Shown: positions 1-7,530, counted from the stretch's first letter. The stretch is DNA of 12,716 nt from an uncultured Gammaproteobacteria bacterium (GCA_905479545.1 CAJQNE010000195.1:1-12716), one strand, 5' to 3'. Notes: a model not told the origin generated them from the sequence alone. Numbers and translations are program-made.

Positions 1-2
1 TC

Positions 3-1157
3 GCTGCTGCAAAACAAACCGGTGCGAACGCTATTCATCCGGGTTATGGCTTTTTATCTGAGAACCCAGATTTTGTTGAAGCCTGTAACAAGGCAAACAT
101 TATATTTGTTGGCCCAAGTGCCAGCGCGATGCGTTCGATGGGCTTGAAGGACGCTGCAAAAGCCTTAATGGAAACGGCGGGTGTGCCTGTAGTGCCGGGA
201 TATCATGGTGAAAATCAAGATGCATCATTTCTTGCTCAACAAGCGCAGAGTATTGGTTACCCGGTTCTGATTAAGGCCCGCGCCGGCGGCGGCGGCAAGG
301 GTATGCGCAAAGTTGACGCTGCAAAATCCTTTGCACAGAATTTGGAAGCGGCTCAACGGGAGGGCAAAGCAAGCTTTGGTGATGCAACTGTTCTTATCGA
401 AAAATACATCGAGCAACCTCGGCATATAGAAGTACAAGTTTTCGGTGACAGTCACGGCAATACAGTTCACTTGTTCGAGCGAGATTGTTCTTTACAGCGT
501 CGGCACCAAAAAGTCATTGAAGAAGCACCGGCACCCGGCGTTACGGCAGAAGAACGCGAAAAAATCGGCGCGCTGTGCGTAAAAGCGACACTAGATATTG
601 AGTACGAAGGCGTTGGTACTTTCGAATTCCTGTATCAGGACGGCGAGTTTTTCTTTATCGAAATGAATACCCGTATTCAGGTTGAGCACCCGGTAACCGA
701 GATGATTACCGGTATCGATTTGGTTCGGGAACAGCTACTGGTGGCGGCTGGTCTGCCGCTGCGCTACGAGCAGAGCGACATAAAAATCACCGGTCACGCC
801 ATTGAATGTCGTATCAATGCTGAGCACCCAAGAACATTCATGCCGGCTCCCGGCAAGGTCAAACAGTTCCATTCACCGGGCGGCATTGGCGTTCGGGTCG
901 ACTCGCACCTCTACTCGGGCTACACCGTGCCGCCAAACTACGACGCGATGATCGGCAAATTGATTGTCCACGGCGATACTCGTCATTCCGCCCGTGCCCG
1001 AATGCGACAGGCATTATCCGAAACGGTAGTCGAGGGCATAAACACCAACTTGCCGTTGCATCAGGACCTAATCGACAACCCTGAGTTTGCTGCGGGTGGC
1101 ATTAGCATTCACTTCCTCGACCGATACCTGAAAGAAACAGCGGCAGCCTCTGAGTGA
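3..1157 (+). CDS. accC: Biotin carboxylase, 5'-truncated by the window edge; MccA-like front, AccC-like back
   Basis: ATP-grasp biotin carboxylase, which carboxylates biotin on a carrier protein; in the AccC case this is the first half-reaction of acetyl-CoA carboxylase in fatty acid synthesis. The frame is open from base 3, starting near residue 66-70 of a normal ~450-residue AccC, so the N-terminal part lies outside. Visible are HPGYGFLSEN (about 36-65), the glycine-rich ATP loop GGGGKGM (about 285-305), QRRHQKVIEEAPAPG (about 496-540) and EMNTRIQVEHPVTEMITG (about 661-714). The C-terminus reads as AccC, and immediate linkage to prmA fits the usual gammaproteobacterial accBC-prmA order. The part before ~540 resembles the alpha subunit of methylcrotonyl-CoA-type carboxylases (AKALMETAGVPVVPGYHG, HIEVQVFGDSHGNTVHLFE) rather than AccC. 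Third codon positions are visibly AT-richer there than downstream. The gene may therefore be a recombinant or an assembly chimera. Confidence 0.88.
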   Translation, partial: AAAKQTGANAIHPGYGFLSENPDFVEACNKANIIFVGPSASAMRSMGLKDAAKALMETAGVPVVPGYHGENQDASFLAQQAQSIGYPVLIKARAGGGGKGMRKVDAAKSFAQNLEAAQREGKASFGDATVLIEKYIEQPRHIEVQVFGDSHGNTVHLFERDCSLQRRHQKVIEEAPAPGVTAEEREKIGALCVKATLDIEYEGVGTFEFLYQDGEFFFIEMNTRIQVEHPVTEMITGIDLVREQLLVAAGLPLRYEQSDIKITGHAIECRINAEHPRTFMPAPGKVKQFHSPGGIGVRVDSHLYSGYTVPPNYDAMIGKLIVHGDTRHSARARMRQALSETVVEGINTNLPLHQDLIDNPEFAAGGISIHFLDRYLKETAAASE

Positions 1158-2092
1158 TGCAATCAGCGGGCAAGACAGCCGCTACATCAGCGGACGGTGA
1201 ATCTAAAACATGGATAGAAGCGACGATTCATGTGCAGTCACTAGATTCCGAAGAAGTAGAAACGGCATTCGAAGAACTCGGTGCCGTTGCCATTACGTAT
1301 AGCGATGCCGCCGATCAGCCTATTTTTGAGCCGCCGCTGGGCACCACACCGCTGTGGGATAACACCCTGATAACCGGTTTGTTTACCGACGACTTTGACA
1401 GCACCATGATTGAAACGACGCTCAATAGCTCGCTTGGCCTGCAATCCAAGCAGCTAAAAATGAGCGTGCTGGAAGATCAACCCTGGGAGCGCAGCTGGCT
1501 TGAGCACTTTGAGCCACTGCAGTTCGGTAAGCGACTATGGATTGTGCCCAGTGCTTATGAACCACCTGATCCTGACGGCATTAATATATTGCTAGACCCC
1601 GGACTAGCATTCGGTACCGGCACCCACCCTACTACCGCGCTTTGCCTAGAATGGCTGGATCAAAACGCGGCAGTCATTACCGGCGGCTCAGTGATCGACT
1701 ATGGCTGTGGCTCTGGCATATTGGCTATTGCCGCGGCATTACTAGGGGCCAGTGAAGTGCTGGGTACTGATATAGACCCTCAGGCGCTGGAAGCCACCTG
1801 GGATAACGCAGAACGAAATGGAATAGCAGACAAAATAATCCTTGAGTTAGTACCGGATAACGATACAAAAGCCCCGGCCGCCGCCGATGTTTTACTCGCC
1901 AACATACTGGCAGGGCCACTTCAGCAACTCGCCCCGCAGCTGGTACCCCTGAGTAAAGGACCGATTGTGCTTTCCGGTATATTAGCCGAGCAATTAGATA
2001 CGGTAAGCGCGGCTTATATCGCCGAAGGTTGCGTAGAGGTGCAACGACAAACCTCTGGCGACTGGGGCCTGCTCGAATTCAGCCGAAACTAA
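1157..2092 (+). CDS. prmA: Ribosomal protein L11 methyltransferase
   Basis: Trimethylates ribosomal protein L11 using S-adenosylmethionine; cytoplasmic. The protein has 311 residues, slightly longer than the ~293 of E. coli PrmA because of a polar ~17-residue N-terminal extension before KTWIEATI. The N-terminal L11-recognition domain ends around WERSWLEHFEPLQFG. The linker motif LDPGLAFGTGTHPTT precedes the Rossmann methyltransferase fold, with the SAM loop DYGCGSG (residues 181-187), the acidic DIDPQA strand end and NILAGPL (249-255). The ATG at 1157 overlaps the upstream TGA stop by one base (TGATG), so translation is probably coupled to accC; a GTG at 1154 is the only other nearby start. 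No in-frame start lies closer to the conserved region, so the extension appears real. Confidence 0.95.
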   Translation: MQSAGKTAATSADGESKTWIEATIHVQSLDSEEVETAFEELGAVAITYSDAADQPIFEPPLGTTPLWDNTLITGLFTDDFDSTMIETTLNSSLGLQSKQLKMSVLEDQPWERSWLEHFEPLQFGKRLWIVPSAYEPPDPDGINILLDPGLAFGTGTHPTTALCLEWLDQNAAVITGGSVIDYGCGSGILAIAAALLGASEVLGTDIDPQALEATWDNAERNGIADKIILELVPDNDTKAPAAADVLLANILAGPLQQLAPQLVPLSKGPIVLSGILAEQLDTVSAAYIAEGCVEVQRQTSGDWGLLEFSRN

Positions 2093-2397
2093 CGCTGGAA
2101 CTGAAGCAAGGCTAAAATAGCTACCGCGGCCCGCCACCAGAGTGCAACAAGTTTTTTCTGACAAACGGCACTTTTATCCCAAAAACTTCAGTAAAACCGC
2201 ATAACATCAGCTTTTCAACAGTGTTTTATTCACAGCGATGACTTACAGCACCCTGTAATTTAACTTTCGAGGAAGACAACATAAGTGATTGAAAACATTA
2301 ATATAAGCGATGTTTTTTCCGCACTGCAACATAAACACCTGCATTTTGCACTTGCGCGATCACAATTAATCCACAACGTTATCCACAGACCTGTGGG
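2093..2397. other. Spacer between prmA and priA (305 bp)
   Basis: This AT-richer stretch has no long ORF. It contains the left members of the DnaA-box cluster annotated separately. A purine-rich GAGGAAG at 2270-2276 lies 8 bases before a GTG at 2285. That GTG opens a 40-codon frame ending at a TAA at 2405-2407, which would overlap the start of priA; I consider it possible but unproven. No convincing Rho-independent terminator for prmA is visible: the T-run near 2150-2156 has no good stem in front of it. Confidence 0.5.
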
Positions 2398-2420
2398 TTG
2401 TTGCTAAAGCCTGTGGATAA
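2226..2420. promoter_or_regulatory. Cluster of consensus DnaA boxes upstream of and at the start of priA
   Basis: Three matches to the DnaA box TTATNCACA lie within 195 bp: TTATTCACA at 2226-2234 (+), TTATCCACA at 2379-2387 (+), and TGTGGATAA at 2412-2420, which is TTATCCACA on the - strand. A fourth site, TAATCCACA at 2367-2375, has one mismatch. The two perfect R1-type boxes face each other across 24 bp and flank the likely start codon of priA. A short dyad CCACAG-AC-CTGTGG (2383-2396) overlaps the first of them. The likely role is DnaA control of priA or DnaA titration. The region shows no repeated AT-rich unwinding element, so an origin is less likely. Confidence 0.6.
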
Positions 2421-4638
2421 CTACCCGACCAGTGGCAAAATAGCCGCCAAAACCGGCCCGATTGCCCGGGTTGCTACGCCGTCACCCTTGCCTTATTCGC
2501 TCGACTACCGGTTAACAGAGCCACTTATCGACGGAAAAATACCGGTCATCGGTGCCCGGGTGAAAATACAACTCGGTCGGCGGTATGCCATCGGCTTCAT
2601 TGAATCATTTGCAGAAACCAGCACGTTTTCGTCAGCACAACTAAAACCCATCTCTGCGTTGGTGGACCAAAGCCCATTGCTTCCCTACGACCTCTGGAAG
2701 CTCTGCCACTGGGCCGCGCGTTACTACCAGCATGCCTTCGGCTTAGTGCTGCAAAAAGCTATTCCGGTGCTACTGCGCGGCGGACAAGTGGCAAAACTTG
2801 ACGGCAAACAGTTCGCCACTGCTACCCCGGCCGGCCGAGCCGATGATGCATTAGATCTATTATCGCGAGCACCCAAACAAGCAGAGTTGCTCATTCAACT
2901 TACGGCTACGCGATGCTCGATGGCTGGAATCAGCGAACGTAAGCAACAAGCAGCATTGCGTGAGTTGCGAACCAAAGGATTAGCGGAGCTGATCGAAGCA
3001 CCACCCACACCGCCGGAAGCGGGCGTAGGCACGCACCCTGCCCCACAGCTCAATACCGAACAGCAGTCAGCCGCCAACCGATTAAAACAGGCTATTACGG
3101 CTGAAAAATTTGCACCGACTCTGCTGGAAGGCATTACCGGCAGCGGCAAAACCGAAGTCTATCTTGCCGCCATTAGTGAGGCCTTAGCCAACAATAAAAC
3201 GGCGCTTATCCTGCTACCGGAAATTAGCCTTACCCCACAGGTAATCGCACGTTTTCGTGAACGACTGACCGTGCCAATGCTGGTGCTGCACTCGGGCCTG
3301 AATGATAACCAACGCCTCACCGGCTGGTTACAGGCTCGCGAGGGTTTGGCGAAAGTTGTTATCGGCACCCGCTCAGCAGTGTTTACGCCATTACCGGATT
3401 TAGGGCTGATCGTTGTTGATGAAGAACACGATACCGCCTTCAAGCAGCAAGACGGGCTGCGCTATTCGGGTCGTGACCTGGCTTTAGTGCGTGGCCAACT
3501 GCTCGAAATACCGGTAGTGCTTGGCACGGCAACTCCTAGTCTGGAAACGTTGCTCAACGCCCAACAACAACGCTACAGCCACCTCCAGCTAACCGAGCGA
3601 CCCGGCAGCGCGAGGCCACCTGCGATGCAGGTCGTTGATATCCGCGGCCAGCAACTGCAAGGCGGCTTATCGACCAGTGCCAACAATTCTATTCGTCAGC
3701 ATCTTGCCAGCGGCGGCCAGGTAATGCTGTTTCTGAACCGACGCGGGTTTGCGCCGGTGCTGATGTGTCACGGCTGTGGCTACTGCGCTGAATGCGACGA
3801 TTGCGACTCCCGCTATACCTTTCATCAACGCGACGGCAAGCTTCGCTGTCACCACTGCGGGCACCAGCGTTACGTGCCCGGCAAATGTCCCGACTGCAAT
3901 GCCGAACTTAAAACTCACGGGCAAGGCACTGAACAATTGGAGCAAGTATTAGCCGACCAATTTCCCGACGTGCAGTCCGTACGAATTGATCGCGATACGA
4001 CTCGCCGCAAAGGCAGCCTGGAATCTAAGCTAGAAAGCATTCGCAGCGGCGAAGCGCGGTTACTCATTGGCACCCAAATGTTAGCCAAAGGCCACGACTT
4101 CCCGGAACTGTCGCTGGTAGTCATGGTTGATGCAGACCAGGGCCTATTGGCGGCTGATTTCCGCGGCAGCGAGCGATTTGCTCAGCAGCTGGTGCAGGTA
4201 TCCGGTCGCGCTGGCAGAGCTGAACGGCCCGGCGAAGTGGTGATTCAAACCCACCGTCCGCAAGACCCGTTGCTGCAAATCTTACTCAAGGAAGGCTATT
4301 CCGCCGCTGCTACCAAACTATTAACAGAAAGAAAAACAGCCTGCTGGCCACCGTACGCCGCCGTTGCCCTGCTTCGGGCTGAAGCCAGCAGCCTGGAAAC
4401 CGCCGAAGCGTTTCTGCTGGAAGCCGCTAAGCTGATAGAGCATCAGGACCTTTCGCTTGCCGGCCCTCAGCCAGCACCGATGACTAAGCGAGCGAACCGC
4501 TACCGCGCGCAGTTGCTGGTGCAAGCTAACGACCGGAAAGTGCTACAAAAGCATCTCGCCAGCCGACTACAGCAGCTGCACCAACTGCCGGGGGCTGCCC
4601 GCTGGTCAATCGATGTCGATCCGGCAGATCTCTATTAA
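2413..4638 (+). CDS. priA: Primosomal protein N', replication restart helicase
   Basis: Superfamily 2 3'-5' DNA helicase that recognises abandoned forks and D-loops and starts primosome reassembly. The N-terminal 3'-end-binding domain begins at ARVATPSPLPYSLDY (from about 2464), which aligns with the first residues of E. coli PriA. Walker A GITGSGKT lies at 3130-3153, Walker B DEEH at 3418-3429, and motif VI SGRAGRA near 4201. The zinc-binding insert has all eight expected cysteines (at 3766, 3775, 3793, 3802, 3847, 3856, 3886, 3895), plus an extra one at 3784. Length is about 740 residues, close to E. coli's 732. There is no ATG: in-frame candidates are TTG 2398, TTG 2401, GTG 2413 and a rare ATT 2461, none with a good ribosome binding site. 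I chose GTG 2413 as the standard start nearest the conserved domain. This codon lies inside a DnaA box. Confidence 0.93.
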   Translation: MDNYPTSGKIAAKTGPIARVATPSPLPYSLDYRLTEPLIDGKIPVIGARVKIQLGRRYAIGFIESFAETSTFSSAQLKPISALVDQSPLLPYDLWKLCHWAARYYQHAFGLVLQKAIPVLLRGGQVAKLDGKQFATATPAGRADDALDLLSRAPKQAELLIQLTATRCSMAGISERKQQAALRELRTKGLAELIEAPPTPPEAGVGTHPAPQLNTEQQSAANRLKQAITAEKFAPTLLEGITGSGKTEVYLAAISEALANNKTALILLPEISLTPQVIARFRERLTVPMLVLHSGLNDNQRLTGWLQAREGLAKVVIGTRSAVFTPLPDLGLIVVDEEHDTAFKQQDGLRYSGRDLALVRGQLLEIPVVLGTATPSLETLLNAQQQRYSHLQLTERPGSARPPAMQVVDIRGQQLQGGLSTSANNSIRQHLASGGQVMLFLNRRGFAPVLMCHGCGYCAECDDCDSRYTFHQRDGKLRCHHCGHQRYVPGKCPDCNAELKTHGQGTEQLEQVLADQFPDVQSVRIDRDTTRRKGSLESKLESIRSGEARLLIGTQMLAKGHDFPELSLVVMVDADQGLLAADFRGSERFAQQLVQVSGRAGRAERPGEVVIQTHRPQDPLLQILLKEGYSAAATKLLTERKTACWPPYAAVALLRAEASSLETAEAFLLEAAKLIEHQDLSLAGPQPAPMTKRANRYRAQLLVQANDRKVLQKHLASRLQQLHQLPGAARWSIDVDPADLY

Positions 4639-4648
4639 GGCGTTTTGA

Positions 4649-4769
4649 AACCACAGATTTCACGGATTACGCAGATTTTTTGATCATCGCCACTGTTAAG
4701 TTTGACTGTGCCGGGGAACCCGGCAAAACACCACAAACCAAATCCTTACAATCTGTGAAATCTGTGGTT
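4649..4769. repeat. ~121-bp element with 20-bp inverted ends between convergent genes
   Basis: The left arm at 4649-4668 (AACCACAGATTTCACGGATT) and the right arm at 4750-4769 are inverted copies matching at 19 of 20 positions. The arms enclose about 80 bp that contain a perfect 7-bp hairpin (TGCCGGG-GAA-CCCGGCA, 4709-4725). The element fills nearly all of the 149 bp between the stops of priA and the convergent kinase gene. CACAGATTTCACGGATTA-type sequences recur in intergenic regions of many environmental bacteria, as far as I recall. It could be a small non-autonomous (MITE-like) element or a structure acting as a two-way terminator. It encodes no protein, and no target-site duplication is obvious. 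Confidence 0.7.
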
Positions 4770-4787
4770 AAACAAAGTCCCAAAAAG

Positions 4788-6206
4788 CTAAGAGTTCAAT
4801 CGATCGCTGCCCATATAAGGTAGCAACAGCGAGCGGGCTTCAATCGTCGATCCAAGCTCGGCCAAAAATACAAACACACCACCCATTTTCCGGTGCAGGA
4901 ATATAAACTCCTTGGGCGGCATTTTGAATGAAAATGACAGTGCGGCTTTTGAGCCGGATTGGGTAATGCGCATCGGCAAGTCCGACGCCCCCCAGTTATA
5001 CCGCCCCTGCTCATCGCAGAACCGCAAGCCACTCTCGGTCATTGGCTCATCAAACGGCTCCACTACCGTGGTACACACCTCAGCAAAGTTGTCTTTTACT
5101 TTGTCAGGATTACCGGCGTCCATAAACTCAAGCCGATCCGCTGCGTCGAGCAGACGTGTTTTATCCTTCCAGAAGGCGCCACGAACCAGCTCATAATAAT
5201 TCTGCAAAAACTCATCAGGGAAACGCCGGACAGCACCAAAATCGAACAATACAATCTGATCTGGTAAGCCCTGCTCGTTATCCTCTCGCAATCGAATCCG
5301 ATAGTTACCGAAGTGCGGATCGGTTTGCATTGCACCCCATTCGAAAAATTCTTTGAGGAACAAATCAAAAGCCGCGATGCCGAGCTGGTTGCGCCGTTCC
5401 TGAGAAAGCCCGGCGACCACGGGACCGTCAACTTTCTGGCCAGGCTCATAAGACGACACCATCACCTTGCGACCTGAAAATTCGCGGTACATAGTCGGTA
5501 CCCGAAAACGCGGATCGTCGCCTAACAGCTGGCGAAAATGCTCAGTGGTATCGAGTTCCCGCACATAATCGACCTCCCGGTGCAGCATTTCCCTAACTTC
5601 AGCCATCATTTGGTCAAATTCTGGCCCCTTGGGAATAATGCGTGCCACCTGCATCAGCGAACCTAAAGTTTTCAGGTCGCTGTCAATCGACTCAGCCACG
5701 CCAGGATATTGAATCTTTATCACCACCTCATCGCCGGTCGCCTTAACGGTCGCGCGGTGAACCTGCCCCAATGAGGCCGCAGCCAACGGCGTGCTATCGA
5801 CCTCCAGCTCATCGAATTTGGCACCAAGCTCCTTGCGCATTGCCTGTTCAATTTTATGCCAACCCAATGCCGGTGAGTCATCTTGCAGGGTCCGCAATAT
5901 TTCCACCACTTCAGGGGGTAAAAAATACTCGCCATACAGCGCCAGCATTTGTCCAGCCTTCATGACTGAGCCTTTCAGCTTGCCCAGCTCGTCAGCGAAC
6001 ATTTGCGCCTGCTCGGTCATCATTGTGTCCTTGCGCCGCTTCTTATCCTCAGCGCTCATAAACAACGTTGCTAAAGAATAGCTCGTAAGCCGCGCGCCGG
6101 CTTTGGCCCCAATACCCGCCATGGCCGCCGTGCGCGACAGCGACCCGGTACGAACGTCCTCGAGGTGGCGAGGATCTTTTTTGGTTTTCTTGTTATCTGA
6201 GGCCAT
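4788..6206 (-). CDS. ABC1/AarF/UbiB-family atypical kinase
   Basis: Member of the protein-kinase-like family that includes bacterial UbiB and eukaryotic ADCK3, usually tied to ubiquinone biosynthesis or lipid homeostasis as an ATPase or small-molecule kinase. From the ATG at 6206 the protein has 472 residues. The family-specific KxGQ motif is at 83-86 (KAGQ), the alanine-rich nucleotide loop AAASLGQ at 142-148, the ATP-coordinating lysine K164 in VVIKIQYPG, DPHFGN at 296-301 (catalytic loop position) and the metal-binding DFG at 322-324. It lacks the C-terminal membrane helices expected of E. coli-type UbiB, so it looks like a soluble ADCK-like paralogue, and I do not call it ubiB. The frame is open up to an earlier start at 6287, but conservation and the charged start MASDNKKTKK favour 6206. 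It diverges from folM across 169 bp and converges on priA. Confidence 0.9.
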   Translation of the reverse strand: MASDNKKTKKDPRHLEDVRTGSLSRTAAMAGIGAKAGARLTSYSLATLFMSAEDKKRRKDTMMTEQAQMFADELGKLKGSVMKAGQMLALYGEYFLPPEVVEILRTLQDDSPALGWHKIEQAMRKELGAKFDELEVDSTPLAAASLGQVHRATVKATGDEVVIKIQYPGVAESIDSDLKTLGSLMQVARIIPKGPEFDQMMAEVREMLHREVDYVRELDTTEHFRQLLGDDPRFRVPTMYREFSGRKVMVSSYEPGQKVDGPVVAGLSQERRNQLGIAAFDLFLKEFFEWGAMQTDPHFGNYRIRLREDNEQGLPDQIVLFDFGAVRRFPDEFLQNYYELVRGAFWKDKTRLLDAADRLEFMDAGNPDKVKDNFAEVCTTVVEPFDEPMTESGLRFCDEQGRYNWGASDLPMRITQSGSKAALSFSFKMPPKEFIFLHRKMGGVFVFLAELGSTIEARSLLLPYMGSDRLNS

Positions 6207-6255
6207 CTGATTTTTGTCTCTGTGAAGCAGGAAACGATGTAATAGTGTGACTATA

Positions 6256-6277
6256 CCAGCCGCCCCGACACGGCTGG
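6256..6277. promoter_or_regulatory. Inverted repeat in the kinase/folM divergent promoter region
   Basis: CCAGCCG (6256-6262) and CGGCTGG (6271-6277) form a perfect 7-bp dyad with an 8-base spacer. On the - strand it ends directly against a TATAGT (6250-6255) that could be the -10 box of the kinase gene, about 45 bases before its start. It could be an operator controlling one or both divergent genes, or a chance hairpin. No strong -35 element accompanies it. Confidence 0.3.
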
Positions 6278-6375
6278 AAAAACTCACTCACAGCGTCGTC
6301 GCGTATCAACTAACCACCACTAAATCCTCTGATTACGGTAGAGTTTTGCCACTGCTTATAAGAAAACCTCCACTC

Positions 6376-7140
6376 ATGACCACCTCCCGCCCTGCCGCCC
6401 TGATAACCGGTGCAGCTAAACGCATTGGCCTTGCAAACGCCAAGGTTGCTGCCACTAACGGTTACGATATCGCTTTACACTACAACAGCTCAGAAGGCGC
6501 AGCTGCCGATGCCGCAGCCAGCTTGTCGGAGCAATACAACGTGGTTTGCGAAATTTTTCAAGCCGACCTAAGTGAGCCTACCGAGGTAAAGCGATTAGCC
6601 AGCGACGTAACCACCCGCTTCCCGGCGCTGTGTTTGCTTATCAATAGCGCCTCGGTTTTTGAGCCATCGAAGATGTTGACGGAAACCGATGAGTTTGTGG
6701 CCGACACACTGCAGGTGAACCTAATAGCACCGTGGCAGCTATCGCGGTTATGCGCCTCTCACTGGAAAAATCACGCCCCGGACAATGACAATAGCGGCCT
6801 TATTATTAACTACACAGACCAACGCGTCACCCGGGCTGCACAAGGTCATTTTGCTTATAATATTAGTAAGCAGGCACTAAAAGCGTTTACCGAAACGGCT
6901 GCTGTTGAGCTAGCGCCGCAGACGCGTGTAAACGCCATCGCGCCTGGTCTTATTCTGCCGCCACCAGAAATGACCGATTCGGATGAAATTCAAAAATTCA
7001 TGAAGCAACGCGCTGAACCCGTACCGCTAAAACGAGCTGGCTCTGTCGAAGAAATCGGCGCCGCACTAGATTACTTCATCAACAACCACTACATCACCGG
7101 CCAGACGCTTTATCTGGACGGCGGAGAACATCTGCTATGA
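6376..7140 (+). CDS. folM: FolM/PTR1-like pteridine reductase (dihydromonapterin reductase), short-chain dehydrogenase
   Basis: NADPH-dependent short-chain dehydrogenase likely to reduce dihydromonapterin to tetrahydromonapterin, with side activity on dihydrofolate. From the ATG at 6376 it has 254 residues. The cofactor loop is TGAAKRIG (11-18), whose Arg is typical of the pteridine reductase branch, followed by NSAS in the NNAG position. The usual catalytic serine is replaced: the protein has NYTD, and D148, Y161 and K165 keep the spacing of the Asp-Tyr-Lys triad of Leishmania PTR1 and of FolM. The conserved end ITGQTLYLDGGEHL matches the family. An open frame extends 43 codons upstream to 6247, but that part is unlike any SDR and overlaps the divergent promoter region. 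The last four bases (ATGA) overlap folX, indicating one operon. The folM assignment rests on the triad and the folX partner. Confidence 0.88.
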   Translation: MTTSRPAALITGAAKRIGLANAKVAATNGYDIALHYNSSEGAAADAAASLSEQYNVVCEIFQADLSEPTEVKRLASDVTTRFPALCLLINSASVFEPSKMLTETDEFVADTLQVNLIAPWQLSRLCASHWKNHAPDNDNSGLIINYTDQRVTRAAQGHFAYNISKQALKAFTETAAVELAPQTRVNAIAPGLILPPPEMTDSDEIQKFMKQRAEPVPLKRAGSVEEIGAALDYFINNHYITGQTLYLDGGEHLL

Positions 7141-7493
7141 CCACCATCCGGGTAAAAAACCTGCGACTGCGAACCTATATTGGCTTTAACGAAGACGAAC
7201 GTAAAAACAAGCAGGATGTTGTAGTGAACATGCGACTCACCTACGACGGCAATGATGCGGCCGATACAGACGACATTTCTAACGCTTTTAACTACCGCAC
7301 CGTTACCAAGCGAGTAATTCAACATGTTGAGAACAACCAGTTCTTCTTACTGGAGCGGCTGAGCGAGGAAGTTCTGGCGCTCATTATGGAAGCACGGGAA
7401 ATTAAATCGGCCACGGTAGAAATCGACAAACCCCATGCTCTGCGATTTGCCGATTCAGTATCCGTGGAGGCTAGCGCGGAACGGCAGGATTAG
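7137..7493 (+). CDS. folX: Dihydroneopterin triphosphate 2'-epimerase
   Basis: Converts 7,8-dihydroneopterin triphosphate to the monapterin epimer, upstream of FolM in tetrahydromonapterin synthesis; forms tunnel-fold oligomers like FolB. The protein has 118 residues, against 120 in E. coli FolX. It matches FolX rather than FolB through IRVKNLRLRTYIGFNEDE at the start, NYRTVTKRVIQHVENN in the middle, and VEIDKPHALRFADSVSV at the end. The start ATG overlaps the folM stop (ATGA), with GGAG about 10 bases upstream inside folM. In Pseudomonas, folE, folM and folX are grouped to make the cofactor for phenylalanine hydroxylase; no folE or phhA lies in this window. Confidence 0.93.
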   Translation: MTTIRVKNLRLRTYIGFNEDERKNKQDVVVNMRLTYDGNDAADTDDISNAFNYRTVTKRVIQHVENNQFFLLERLSEEVLALIMEAREIKSATVEIDKPHALRFADSVSVEASAERQD

Positions 7494-7530
7494 CCGCAAA
7501 CCGGTTCATACCCATCGGCTACCCCATCAA

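Noticed and set aside
2093..2420. Chromosomal replication origin at the DnaA boxes
   Set aside because: Few boxes, no AT-rich 13-mer repeats, almost no GATC sites, and neither dnaA nor mnmG/gidA nearby. Regulation or titration is the simpler reading.
4709..4725. TGCCGGG-GAA-CCCGGCA hairpin as an intrinsic terminator for priA or the kinase gene
   Set aside because: No T-run follows on either strand. I treat it as internal structure of the inverted-repeat element.
6207..6287. Upstream extension of the ABC1 kinase to 6287
   Set aside because: The added residues are not family-like and overlap the promoter region; ATG 6206 starts a charged, typical N-terminus.
6247..6375. Upstream extension of folM to an ATG at 6247
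   Set aside because: The extra 43 residues are unlike any SDR N-terminus and would cover the divergent promoter region. MTTSRPAALITGAAKRIG is the natural start.
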